Source of the DNA: an uncultured Campylobacter sp.
Lineage (GTDB): Bacteria > Campylobacterota > Campylobacteria > Campylobacterales > Campylobacteraceae
Reading direction: 5' to 3'
NCBI RefSeq assembly: GCF_938045595.1
Contig: NZ_CALIBB010000293.1
Location: forward strand, 1-6,962
DNA: 6,962 bases
Shown: positions 1 through 6,369 of the stretch, piece after piece
Layout of the letters: every line of letters begins with the position of its first letter
Numbering within the stretch: position 1 is the stretch's first letter
The notes under the pieces: generated by a model
Databases searched by the model: none
The model's input: the letters and a program-made list of their open reading frames with translations, nothing else
What the model was told of the DNA's origin: nothing
Translations under genes and position numbers: made by a program

Positions 1-14
1 CATCTTTGCAAAGC

Positions 15-33
15 GGGCGGAGCTTTACCGCCC
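15..33 (-). terminator. GC-rich hairpin just downstream of the formate dehydrogenase gene; possible weak terminator
   Basis: On the minus strand, 3 bases after the stop codon, GGGCGG and CCGCCC form a perfect 6-bp stem around a 7-base loop. No U-tract follows within the window; the next bases are GCTTTGCAAAGATG, so a standard intrinsic terminator is not shown. A second pairing, AAAGC with GCTTT (plus-strand 10-14 and 22-26), uses the loop and would exclude the first hairpin. The ATG that ends the visible minus strand (bases 3-1) could be the start of another gene, in which case this would be an intergenic mRNA hairpin rather than a terminator. The structure is seen; the role is inferred. Confidence 0.3.
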
Positions 34-36
34 AAA

Positions 37-2289
37 CTACCTATGCACCGGCGATAGATAAGGTTTCTCGGAGTGCATCGACATCTCGTTTTGTCTTCTG
101 AACTCGATAAACTCGCTCTCGCTAAGCTTTCTGATATTTGCGATCGTCATCTTTAGCGGTGGGATGCCAGATAGCGGATCCAGATCGCCCGCATGCACGA
201 GCTCGTTGCCGTCGGCCTCGCTGTAATGGAAGGTCGTAAATATCGTGCCCTCTTTCAGATCCGGATTTATACGAAGCTTCGCAGCGATCTGACCGCGCTT
301 ATTTTTGACAAGCGCGTAGCAGCCTTCGGTAAGCTCGCGTTCGCGTGCGATATCCGGGCTTACCTCGATGAGCGCACCTTCTGCGCCCGCACCGTACTCT
401 AGCGCGCGACACTCTCTCGTCATCGTTCCCGTATGGTAGTGATAAACCTTGCGCCCGGTCGTAAATAAGCACGGATAAATTTCATCCGGTATTTCGCTAA
501 GCGCGCCGCTTCCCACCGGATAATCATCCGGGATTTTCATCTTGGCTCTAAAATCCGCCTCAGCTTTAGCGCGCTCCTCTTTATCATCCACGTAAAGCAC
601 CGGCACCATTCTAAATTTACCATCAGGCAGCATCGATTTATGATCTGCATAAAGCACCGGTGTGCCCGGATGATCTTCATCAGGACATGGCCAGCTGATG
701 CCGCCTAGCTTATCTAGCCTATAGTAGCTAATACCGCCGAAAAATTTAGGCATTAACGCACGCACTTCGTTCCAAATTTCTTCCGCACTTAAAAAATCAA
801 ACCCTTCAAGCCCCATTCTTTGTGCGATATTGCAAACGACCTTCCAATCAGGCTCTACGCCAGGAGCCGGCTCGCTTGCCTTGCGCGTGCGCTGGACGCG
901 ACGGGAAGTGTTTAAAAAGGTGCCGTCCTTCTCGCCCCAGCCGGCAGCAGGTAGTACGACATCGGCTTTCTGTGCGCTCTCGGTAAAGAAAAGATCCTGC
1001 ACGATAAAGCAATCCAAATGGTGCGTTGCATGCACGAAGTGTTCCGTCCAAGGATCGCTCATTACAGGGTTTTCGCCGTAAACGTAGAGTAGCTTCAGTT
1101 CGCCGCTATCCATCTTATCGGGAGCGACCGTAAGCTTAAAGCCCGGAGTTGGATTTAGCTCGAAGTGCCATACTCTGCGCGCCTGCTCCTGAGCATAAGC
1201 GGAATTTACCGCGCCTGCAGGGATGACGTTAGGTAGCGCGCCCATATCGCATGCGCCCTGGACGTTGTTTTGACCGCGCAAAGGATTTACGCCCGCGCCT
1301 CGTTTGCCTAAATTTCCAGTCAAAATGGCTAAATTTGAAAGCGAAAAGACATTTGACGTACCGTCGCTAAACTGCGTGATACCCATCGTGTAGCAGATCG
1401 CCGCTGCGCCTGCTTTAGCATACATTCTAGCAGCTTCGATTACGAGCTCTTTTTTCACGCCCGTCTCGCGCTCGAAGCGCTCAGGTGTAAAGTCCTTAAC
1501 CGCTTCTTTTAGATACTCGTAGCCGTGAGCGTAGTTTTTGATAAACTCGTCATCTTGCAGATTTTCAGCAATGATAACATTCATAATGGTATTTAGCGTC
1601 TTAATGTTCGCGCCCACCGGGATTTGCAAATAGATATCGGCTTTTTTCGCCATATCTGTGCGCTTCGGATCTACGACGATCATCTTGGCGCCGCGCTGAA
1701 GCCCGCGCTGCATCTGCATAGCGATGATCGGGTGACACTCGCTCGTGTTTGTGCCGATGAGTAAAAATACGTCCGTATCGGTAGCGAATTCTACCAAATC
1801 GTTCGTCATCGTTCCGTTTCCTAGCGTGTTGGCAAGACCTGCCACTGTAGGAGCGTGTCAAAGACGGGCGCAGTGATCGACGTTATTGCTGCCCTGAGCT
1901 CGGAAAAATTTCTGAAAAACGTAGTTGTCTTCGTTATTTGAGCGCGCCGAGCTAAAGCCCATTATTGAGCTTGGGCCATATTTAGCGACGGTCTCTTTAA
2001 ATTTAGACGCTACAAAATCATAAGCCTCTTCAAAGCTTACCTCCTCAAGCTTACCACTTCTATCAAATACTCCGTTTTTCTTACGGATCATAGGTTTGGC
2101 AAGGCGTTTTGGAGAGTTTACGAACTCCCAGCCGAACATCCCTTTTAAGCATAACTCGCCGTCATTTACGTGGTGGGCCTGCGTAGGGCGCGCGTTTACG
2201 ATCCTGCCGTCTTTTACGATAAGATCGATACCACAGCCGGTGCCGCAGTAAGGACAAGTCGTTTTGACAATCTTTTCTCTGGATTGCAT
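37..2289 (-). CDS. fdhF: Selenocysteine-containing formate dehydrogenase, FdhF-type catalytic subunit (UGA at 1860-1858 read as Sec144)
   Basis: Molybdopterin oxidoreductase that oxidises formate to CO2, 750 residues when the in-frame UGA is read through (E. coli FdhF is 715). The N-terminus carries a 4Fe-4S site, CPYCGTGC at 12-19 plus Cys47, with Lys49 in CLKG matching the electron-relay lysine of the family. DHCARL-Sec-HAPTVAG (139-151) aligns with CARV-Sec-HGPSVAG of E. coli, giving the Mo ligand Sec144 and His145. NPLRGQNNVQGACDMG around 335-350 contains Arg338, the likely counterpart of catalytic Arg333. The C-terminal dinucleotide-binding domain starts near TGRKVYHYHTGTMT (611-624). 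There is no Tat signal, no extra ferredoxin domain and no membrane segment, so the enzyme should be cytoplasmic, like the FdhF of formate-hydrogenlyase or soluble FDHs. Its redox partner is not in the window. The start is ATG 2289, with AAAGGA 6 bases upstream; an in-frame TTG at 2304 would place the ribosome site inside the gene. It is transcribed divergently from nap. Confidence 0.93.
1819..1860 (-). promoter_or_regulatory. Selenocysteine UGA codon and bacterial SECIS element inside fdhF
   Basis: The UGA is at 1860-1858 on the minus strand. Eighteen bases after it comes the loop GGUCU, closed by a perfect 5-bp stem TGGCA/TGCCA (1844-1840 with 1834-1830). A lower stem TCCTA/TAGGA (1852-1848 with 1823-1819) brackets it, with 3 unpaired bases on the 5' side and 6 on the 3' side. 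E. coli fdhF has the same GCAGGUCU apex at the same 18-base distance, which is what SelB recognises. The sequence must also encode protein, and the flanking residues match the Sec site of FdhF. The E. coli-type bulged U on the 5' side of the upper stem is not evident. This separates true recoding from a nonsense mutation. Confidence 0.9.
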
Positions 2290-2295
2290 AAATAT

Positions 2296-2301
2296 TCCTT
2301 T
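2296..2301 (-). promoter_or_regulatory. Ribosome binding site of fdhF
   Basis: The minus strand reads AAAGGA, then 6 bases, then ATG at 2289. It fixes the start at MQSREK rather than at the in-frame TTG at 2304, which lies upstream of this site. Confidence 0.8.
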
Positions 2302-2324
2302 CAAGAATTTTGGTTTGCACGGCT

Positions 2325-2330
2325 ATTATA
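2325..2330 (-). promoter_or_regulatory. Probable fdhF promoter, -10 box TATAAT
   Basis: A perfect TATAAT on the minus strand predicts a transcript start near 2318 and a leader of roughly 28 bases containing the ribosome site. No good -35 hexamer is seen 17 bases upstream, which is usual for Campylobacter sigma-70 promoters. A second TATAAT lies 14 bases further upstream (2344-2339) and could be an alternative -10. In such AT-rich DNA the motif alone is weak evidence; closeness to the ribosome site is the main support. Confidence 0.5.
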
Positions 2331-2387
2331 CTTTCTAGATTATAAAAGAATTTTTAAATTAGTGAATTTTTTTAAGCAAAATTTAAG

Positions 2388-2410
2388 TAATATGCAAATA
2401 TCGCATATTA
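2388..2410. repeat. Perfect 8-bp inverted repeat with a 7-base spacer (operator candidate)
   Basis: TAATATGC and GCATATTA flank the spacer AAATATC. The two arms are exact reverse complements, and the symmetry ends cleanly on both sides. The centre is near 2399, about 80 bases upstream of the inferred fdhF transcript start and about 110 upstream of its start codon. This size and symmetry fit a dimeric DNA-binding protein, and no T-tract follows on either strand, so a terminator is unlikely. The regulator is not known; I do not recognise the motif. Confidence 0.5.
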
Positions 2411-2421
2411 AATTGAATAGT

Positions 2422-2472
2422 TAAATTTTACGCTTTTACTTCGGTAATGGCGGCGTTTTAGTGTAAAATTTA
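2422..2472. repeat. Long 13-bp inverted repeat enclosing a cUUCGg-capped mini-hairpin
   Basis: Bases 2422-2434 pair with 2460-2472 over 13 consecutive positions, all Watson-Crick except one G-T at 2432/2462. The 25-base loop contains TTAC-TTCG-GTAA (2436-2447), which as plus-strand RNA is a 4-bp stem closed by the very stable cUUCGg tetraloop. Read from the minus strand the loop is CGAA, so the structure is better suited to a plus-strand transcript. A competing 4-bp pairing, ACGC (2430-2433) with GCGT (2453-2456), is possible. No U-tract follows directly. Neither flanking gene would terminate here, so it may be a small RNA, a leader of a longer nap transcript or a protein-binding cruciform. 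The pairing is seen; any function is inferred. Confidence 0.5.
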
Positions 2473-2642
2473 TCGCTTATCGCAAAAGACGCTTTTTAAG
2501 CTAAGTTTTATAATTTTAATAGAATTTTGAAATTATATTACGCTCCGTTTTATTTCAAAGCACGATTAAATTTTTATGAAATTTTAATGCTAATTTATCG
2601 GTATAATATATTAATTTAATTAAATGAAAATATATATTAAAA

Positions 2643-2670
2643 TTTATCAAAAACTCGCTATCCTGATAAA
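2643..2670. repeat. Spaced inverted repeat TTTATCA-N14-TGATAAA
   Basis: Two exact 7-base half sites lie with centres 21 bases apart, which is two helical turns. The position is about 130 bases upstream of the inferred napA transcript start. The arrangement would suit a dimeric regulator or two molecules on the same DNA face, but 7-base AT-rich arms may arise by chance in this stretch. Confidence 0.25.
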
Positions 2671-2738
2671 ATTTGAGCCACTAAATTTAAAATTTATAAA
2701 ATTATTATCTTATATCTGAAATCTATGTAGAAAAAACC

Positions 2739-2752
2739 TTGATTTTAATCTA
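2739..2752 (+). promoter_or_regulatory. FNR/CRP-family binding site upstream of napA
   Basis: TTGAT-TTTA-ATCTA matches the FNR consensus TTGAT-N4-ATCAA at nine of ten defined positions. Its centre (2745.5) is 28.5 bases before the first base of the napA -10 box, so it sits near -40 to -41 of the expected transcript start, the position of class II FNR activator sites. FNR-like regulators are known to control nitrate respiration in many bacteria, including nitrate-responsive members in Wolinella. Which family member acts here cannot be told from the window. Confidence 0.55.
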
Positions 2753-2770
2753 GACTAAGCCGTTTTTTTA

Positions 2771-2779
2771 TGCTATTAT
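2771..2779 (+). promoter_or_regulatory. Probable napA operon promoter, extended -10 TGC-TATTAT
   Basis: TG at 2771-2772, one base, then TATTAT at 2774-2779 form an extended -10 element. It is preceded by seven consecutive T residues (2763-2769), the T-rich stretch typical of Campylobacter sigma-70 promoters in place of a -35 box. The expected start is near 2786, giving a leader of about 38 bases up to the napA start. The well-placed FNR-like site upstream supports this assignment. Confidence 0.55.
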
Positions 2780-2810
2780 TCAAAATCTTAGTAGAAATTA
2801 ATTCTAAACG

Positions 2811-2815
2811 AAAGG
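2811..2815 (+). promoter_or_regulatory. Ribosome binding site of napA
   Basis: AAAGG lies 8 bases before ATG 2824. It decides the start: the in-frame ATG at 2770 has no such site, overlaps the proposed -10 element and would add 18 residues ahead of the twin-arginine signal. Confidence 0.8.
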
Positions 2816-2823
2816 TTAATCTC

Positions 2824-5607
2824 ATGGATAGACGAGACTTTATAAAAAGCTCTGCAGCAGCGGCTGCCTGTAGCGTTGCAGGCATCAGCTTGCCTAGCAG
2901 TCTTAGTGCTGCGGGCGAAGCTGAAAAAGGCTGGCGCTGGGACAAGGCGGCCTGTCGCTTCTGCGGCACCGGCTGTGGCATAATGGTAGCCACCAAAGAC
3001 GGCAAGATCGTAGCGGTCAAAGGTGATCCGCTAGCCCCAGTAAATCGCGGTCTAAACTGCATCAAAGGCTATTTCAACGCCAAGATCATGTACGGCGCCG
3101 ATCGCATTACCAAGCCTCTTTTGCGCGTAAATTCCAAGGGCGAATTCGACAAAAAGGGAAAATTTATCGAGATCAGCTGGCAAAGAGCGTTCGACGAAAT
3201 GGAGAAGCATTTTAGGCGAGCCTATAACGAAGGCGGTCCCGAGGGCTTTGCCGTACTTGGTAGCGGTCAATACACGATCCCGGAAGGTTACGCCGCAGCA
3301 AAGCTAGTAAAGGCGGGCTTTCGCTCCAATAATCTCGATCCTAATGCTCGCCAGTGCATGGCCAGCGCCGTCGTAGGTTTTATGCAAACCTTCGGTATTG
3401 ACGAGCCTGCAGGCGTTTTCGATGATATCGAGCTAACCGACACCATCATCGCCTGGGGCGCGAATATGGCTGAGATGCACCCTATCCTTTGGTCTCGCGT
3501 CTCCGACCATAAGCTTCGCAACCCGGGCCGCGTAAAAGTTATAAATCTCTCGACCTACTCTAGCCGCACTTCAAACATCGCCGATATTGAAATTATATTC
3601 CGTCCGAATACCGATTTAGCGATATGGAACTACATAGCAAGGGAGATCGTCTACAACCATCCGGATATGATAGATGAGAAATTTATTAAAGAGCACTGTG
3701 TGTTCGCTACAGGCCCTGTGGATATCGGCTACGGCTTGCGAGAAGATATAAATCATAAAAAATACCGCAAAACCGAGCTTGACACCGCAGCTAAGCAAAA
3801 ATCCAAAATTTTAAGCAAATCCGAGGGCGTTACCTTAGCATATCTGGGTATGAAAGAGGGCGACGTACTCGAAAACAAACACTCTGACAAATCGGATGCT
3901 CACTGGCTCATAAGCTTCGAAGAATTTAAAAAAGCGCTGGAGCCTTACACGTTAGAATTTGTAGCACCTTTAGCTAAGGGTGACGAAAGTGAGGATTTAG
4001 AGGCGTTTAAGACCAAACTAAAGCAGCTCGCAGATTATTACATCGAAAAGGACCGCAAAGTAGTAAGCTTTTGGACGATGGGCTTTAATCAGCACTCAAG
4101 AGGAACCTGGGTCAATGAGCAAAGCTACATGGTGCATTTCCTTCTTGGCAAGCAAGCCAAACCTGGCTGCGGAGCGTTTTCGCTTACCGGTCAGCCTAGC
4201 GCTTGCGGCACGGCTAGAGAGGTGGGCACGTTTTCTCACCGCCTACCTGCTGATATGGTCGTGGCAAATCCCGCTCACAGAAAGGTTTCCGAAAAAATTT
4301 GGAAGCTTCCGGAAGGCACGATAAATCCAAAACCGGGTGCGCACTATGTGCAGGCTCTACGCAATCTCGAAGATGGCAAGATAAAATGGATATGGGTTCA
4401 AGTAAATAACCCGTGGCAGCAGATCGCCAACGCAAACCACTGGATAGCCGCGGCGCGCGAGATGGATAACTTCATCGTAGTAAGCGAGCCATATCCGGGA
4501 CTAAGCGCGAAGGTAGCCGATCTAATCCTGCCAACCGCGATGATCTACGAAAAATGGGGCGCATACGGCAATGCCGAGCGTAGAACTCAGTGGTGGAGAC
4601 AGCAGGTCCTTCCTGTGGGCGACGCGATGAGCGATACGTGGCAGATGCTAGAGTTTTCCAAGCGCTTCAAACTCAAGGATTTCTGGGGCGAGATAAAGGT
4701 AAATGATAAGCTCACGCTTCCAAACGTATTGGATAAAATTTCAGAATTCGGCTACACCCCTGAAAGCACGCTATTTGATGTGCTCTTTGCAAACAAAGAC
4801 GCTCAGGCTTTCGCGGCAAAAGATCCGATTATGGCAAGCTTCGACAACTCCGAAGTAAACGGCGACTCTCGCGGCGTCATCGGCAGCGACGGCAAAGAAT
4901 TTAAAGGATATGGCTTTTTCATCCAAAAATATCTTTGGGAGGAGTACCGAAAATTCGGTACCGGTCACGGACACGACCTAGCCGATTTCGATACATATCA
5001 CCGAGTGCGCGGTCTTAGATGGCCGGTCGTAGACGGCAAAGAAACACTTTGGCGCTTTAACGCTCAATACGATCCTTATGCCAAAAAAGCGGCTCCGGAT
5101 AGTGACTTCGCCTTCTATGGCAACGCCAAAGCGGCGCTTCCTAGCGGCGATCTGAAATCCGCTACTTCTGGCGAAGAAAAAACAAGCCTTGCCAATAAAG
5201 CTAAAATTTTCTTCCGTCCGTATATGGATCCTGTAGAAGTGCCAAGCGAGGAGTATCCTTTCTGGCTATGTACGGGTCGCGTGCTAGAGCACTGGCACAC
5301 CGGCACTATGACTATGCGCGTGCCAGAGCTTTATCGCGCGGTGCCTGAGGCAAGATGCTATATGAACGAAGCCGACGGCGCCAAAATCGGCGTACAACAA
5401 AACGAGATCGTCTGGATCGAGTCGCGCCGCGGCAAAGTCAAAGCGCGCGTGGACTTCCACGGACGTAACGTTCCGCCGAAGGGACTTATTTTCGTGCCGT
5501 TTTTTGACGAGAAGGTTTATATCAACCGCGTCACGCTCGATCATACCTGCCCGCTTTCAAAAGAGACCGACTATAAAAAATGCGCGGTTAAAATTTACAA
5601 GGCGTAG
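2824..5607 (+). CDS. napA: Periplasmic nitrate reductase, catalytic subunit NapA
   Basis: Reduces nitrate to nitrite in the periplasm with a Mo-bis-molybdopterin-guanine-dinucleotide cofactor and one 4Fe-4S cluster. It is 927 residues, about 100 longer than E. coli NapA (828) and close to the 924 of C. jejuni, as is normal for Campylobacterota. Residues 1-30 form a Tat signal, with RRDFIK at 3-8, an Ala-rich hydrophobic core and a likely cleavage near 29-30. The cluster ligands are Cys44, Cys47, Cys51 and Cys79, with Lys81 following. RQCMASA places the Mo-ligand cysteine at 178, and WGANMAEMHPILWSR (211-225) is a NapA signature. The C-terminal cofactor-binding domain begins around GRVLEHWHTGTMT (818-830) and ends with the family motif PLSKETDYKKCAV. 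It is the first gene of the operon, with napG starting 3 bases after its stop. NapD, the usual Tat-proofreading chaperone, is not in the window. All key residues are present and the gene looks intact. Confidence 0.97.
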   Translation: MDRRDFIKSSAAAAACSVAGISLPSSLSAAGEAEKGWRWDKAACRFCGTGCGIMVATKDGKIVAVKGDPLAPVNRGLNCIKGYFNAKIMYGADRITKPLLRVNSKGEFDKKGKFIEISWQRAFDEMEKHFRRAYNEGGPEGFAVLGSGQYTIPEGYAAAKLVKAGFRSNNLDPNARQCMASAVVGFMQTFGIDEPAGVFDDIELTDTIIAWGANMAEMHPILWSRVSDHKLRNPGRVKVINLSTYSSRTSNIADIEIIFRPNTDLAIWNYIAREIVYNHPDMIDEKFIKEHCVFATGPVDIGYGLREDINHKKYRKTELDTAAKQKSKILSKSEGVTLAYLGMKEGDVLENKHSDKSDAHWLISFEEFKKALEPYTLEFVAPLAKGDESEDLEAFKTKLKQLADYYIEKDRKVVSFWTMGFNQHSRGTWVNEQSYMVHFLLGKQAKPGCGAFSLTGQPSACGTAREVGTFSHRLPADMVVANPAHRKVSEKIWKLPEGTINPKPGAHYVQALRNLEDGKIKWIWVQVNNPWQQIANANHWIAAAREMDNFIVVSEPYPGLSAKVADLILPTAMIYEKWGAYGNAERRTQWWRQQVLPVGDAMSDTWQMLEFSKRFKLKDFWGEIKVNDKLTLPNVLDKISEFGYTPESTLFDVLFANKDAQAFAAKDPIMASFDNSEVNGDSRGVIGSDGKEFKGYGFFIQKYLWEEYRKFGTGHGHDLADFDTYHRVRGLRWPVVDGKETLWRFNAQYDPYAKKAAPDSDFAFYGNAKAALPSGDLKSATSGEEKTSLANKAKIFFRPYMDPVEVPSEEYPFWLCTGRVLEHWHTGTMTMRVPELYRAVPEARCYMNEADGAKIGVQQNEIVWIESRRGKVKARVDFHGRNVPPKGLIFVPFFDEKVYINRVTLDHTCPLSKETDYKKCAVKIYKA

Positions 5608-5610
5608 ATT

Positions 5611-6369
5611 ATGGATAGGCGTGAAGTCTTAGGTATTCTTTCTTTAGCTGCTGGTGTTGGCGTTTTGGGGCTCGGAGTCGCAAACTCCAGCGAGCACGCC
5701 AAACTCCGCCCGCCCGGAGCTATAAGCGAGAAAGAATTTCTTAGCAAATGCCTAAGGTGCGGGCTTTGTGTCGAGGCGTGCCCATTTGATACGCTTAGGC
5801 TTGCGAGCTTTTGCGATCACGCTATTGCAAACGGCACGCCGTTTTTTATCCCGCGCGAAATTCCGTGCTATATGTGCGACGACATACCTTGCGTCGCAGC
5901 CTGTCCTAGCGACGCGCTAGATAAAAGCCTGGTAAGCGAAAACTCCAAGCTTAACGTGCGTCTATCCAAAATGGGCGTTGCGGTCATAGATACCGAGCAT
6001 TGCATCGCTTATGCCGGTATCCAATGCGACGCGTGCGTGCGAAACTGCCCTGTGATGGATAAGGCGCTTAGGATCGATTACCGTCACAACAACCGCACCG
6101 AAAAGCACGCCCTACTTGTGCCCGTCGTAGATAGCGACTACTGCACGGGTTGCGGTAAGTGCGAGCATGCCTGCGTCACGAAAAAGGCGGCTATCAGCGT
6201 CGTGGAGCGCGAGCGCGTCATAGGAATTTCCAGCGATAACTACGTCAAGGGCTGGATCAAGGGCGACGACGCGAAGCTAAAGGACGCAGACACCAAAATC
6301 AAGCTCGATCCGCAAAAGAGTAAGGATTACTTAAACGAGGACGATCTAATGGAAGGGGCTAGGCAATGA
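5611..6369 (+). CDS. napG: NapG, periplasmic ferredoxin-type quinol dehydrogenase subunit
   Basis: A 252-residue iron-sulfur protein that, with membrane protein NapH, passes electrons from menaquinol towards the nitrate reductase. Its N-terminus (MDRREVLG, then a hydrophobic stretch to about residue 24) is a twin-arginine signal, so it should be exported folded with its clusters. Four cysteine groups predict four 4Fe-4S clusters: 47/50/53/57, 86/89/94/98, 131/139/142/146 and 178/181/184/188. The third group has a long first gap (CIAYAGIQC) and the last cysteine of the fourth is followed by Val rather than Pro; neither loses a ligand. A charged tail of about 50 residues, rich in Lys and Asp, follows. 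AAGG lies 8 bases before the ATG, and the gene is 3 bases from napA, so translation is probably coupled. The best-known E. coli NapG is slightly shorter (231). NrfC/HybA-like ferredoxins are the alternative, but the neighbours and the signal favour NapG. Confidence 0.94.
   Translation: MDRREVLGILSLAAGVGVLGLGVANSSEHAKLRPPGAISEKEFLSKCLRCGLCVEACPFDTLRLASFCDHAIANGTPFFIPREIPCYMCDDIPCVAACPSDALDKSLVSENSKLNVRLSKMGVAVIDTEHCIAYAGIQCDACVRNCPVMDKALRIDYRHNNRTEKHALLVPVVDSDYCTGCGKCEHACVTKKAAISVVERERVIGISSDNYVKGWIKGDDAKLKDADTKIKLDPQKSKDYLNEDDLMEGARQ

Larger units (their letters stand above)
2290..2823. other. AT-rich divergent intergenic region between fdhF and napA, with no convincing gene
   Basis: About 530 bases between two start codons that face away from each other, much richer in A and T than either flanking gene. 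It contains a promoter at each end, an FNR-like box near napA and three inverted repeats, listed separately. Possible reading frames are short, AT-driven and lack ribosome sites. The longest tidy one noticed on the plus strand is a 31-codon frame from ATG 2624 with no Shine-Dalgarno sequence. It is long for the promoter space of a compact Campylobacter-type genome, so an untranslated RNA or a remote operator is possible, but nothing here matches an RNA family that I recognise. Confidence 0.8.

Noticed and set aside
1858..1860. fdhF as a pseudogene broken by a nonsense mutation, or two separate genes
   Set aside because: The UGA aligns with the catalytic selenocysteine of FdhF, a SECIS-type hairpin follows at the right distance, and the frame is intact with all key residues on both sides.
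1601..1861. An 86-codon minus-strand frame starting just at the UGA, which might suggest a frameshift
   Set aside because: It is an out-of-phase shadow of fdhF with an Arg/Ser/His-rich composition and no ribosome site; the real frame continues straight through the UGA.
2170..2424. An 84-codon plus-strand frame overlapping the fdhF start and its promoter
   Set aside because: Its first half is antisense to the conserved 4Fe-4S region of fdhF and its second half is AT-rich promoter DNA; no ribosome site or recognisable domain.
2509..2607. Further TATAAT strings on the plus strand (2509-2514 and 2602-2607) as extra promoters
   Set aside because: Such hexamers are expected by chance in DNA this AT-rich, and no gene or ribosome site follows at a suitable distance; a small-RNA promoter is not excluded but not supported.
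2624..2719. A 31-codon frame in the intergenic region (plus strand)
   Set aside because: It has no Shine-Dalgarno sequence, its Lys/Ile/Leu/Tyr composition simply reflects the AT-rich DNA, and it does not resemble a protein I know.
2400..2820. A CRISPR array, insertion sequence or tRNA in the gene-free region
   Set aside because: There are no regularly spaced direct repeats, no transposase or terminal repeats with target duplications, and no cloverleaf with a TTCGA-type T-loop or CCA end.
2770..2823. An 18-residue N-terminal extension of napA from the ATG at 2770
   Set aside because: This ATG has no ribosome site and sits in the proposed -10 region; the ATG at 2824 has AAAGG at the right distance and begins a normal Tat signal.
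5605..5613. A missing gene or regulatory gap between napA and napG
   Set aside because: Only 3 bases separate the stop and start codons, and direct napA-napG-napH order is normal for Campylobacterota.
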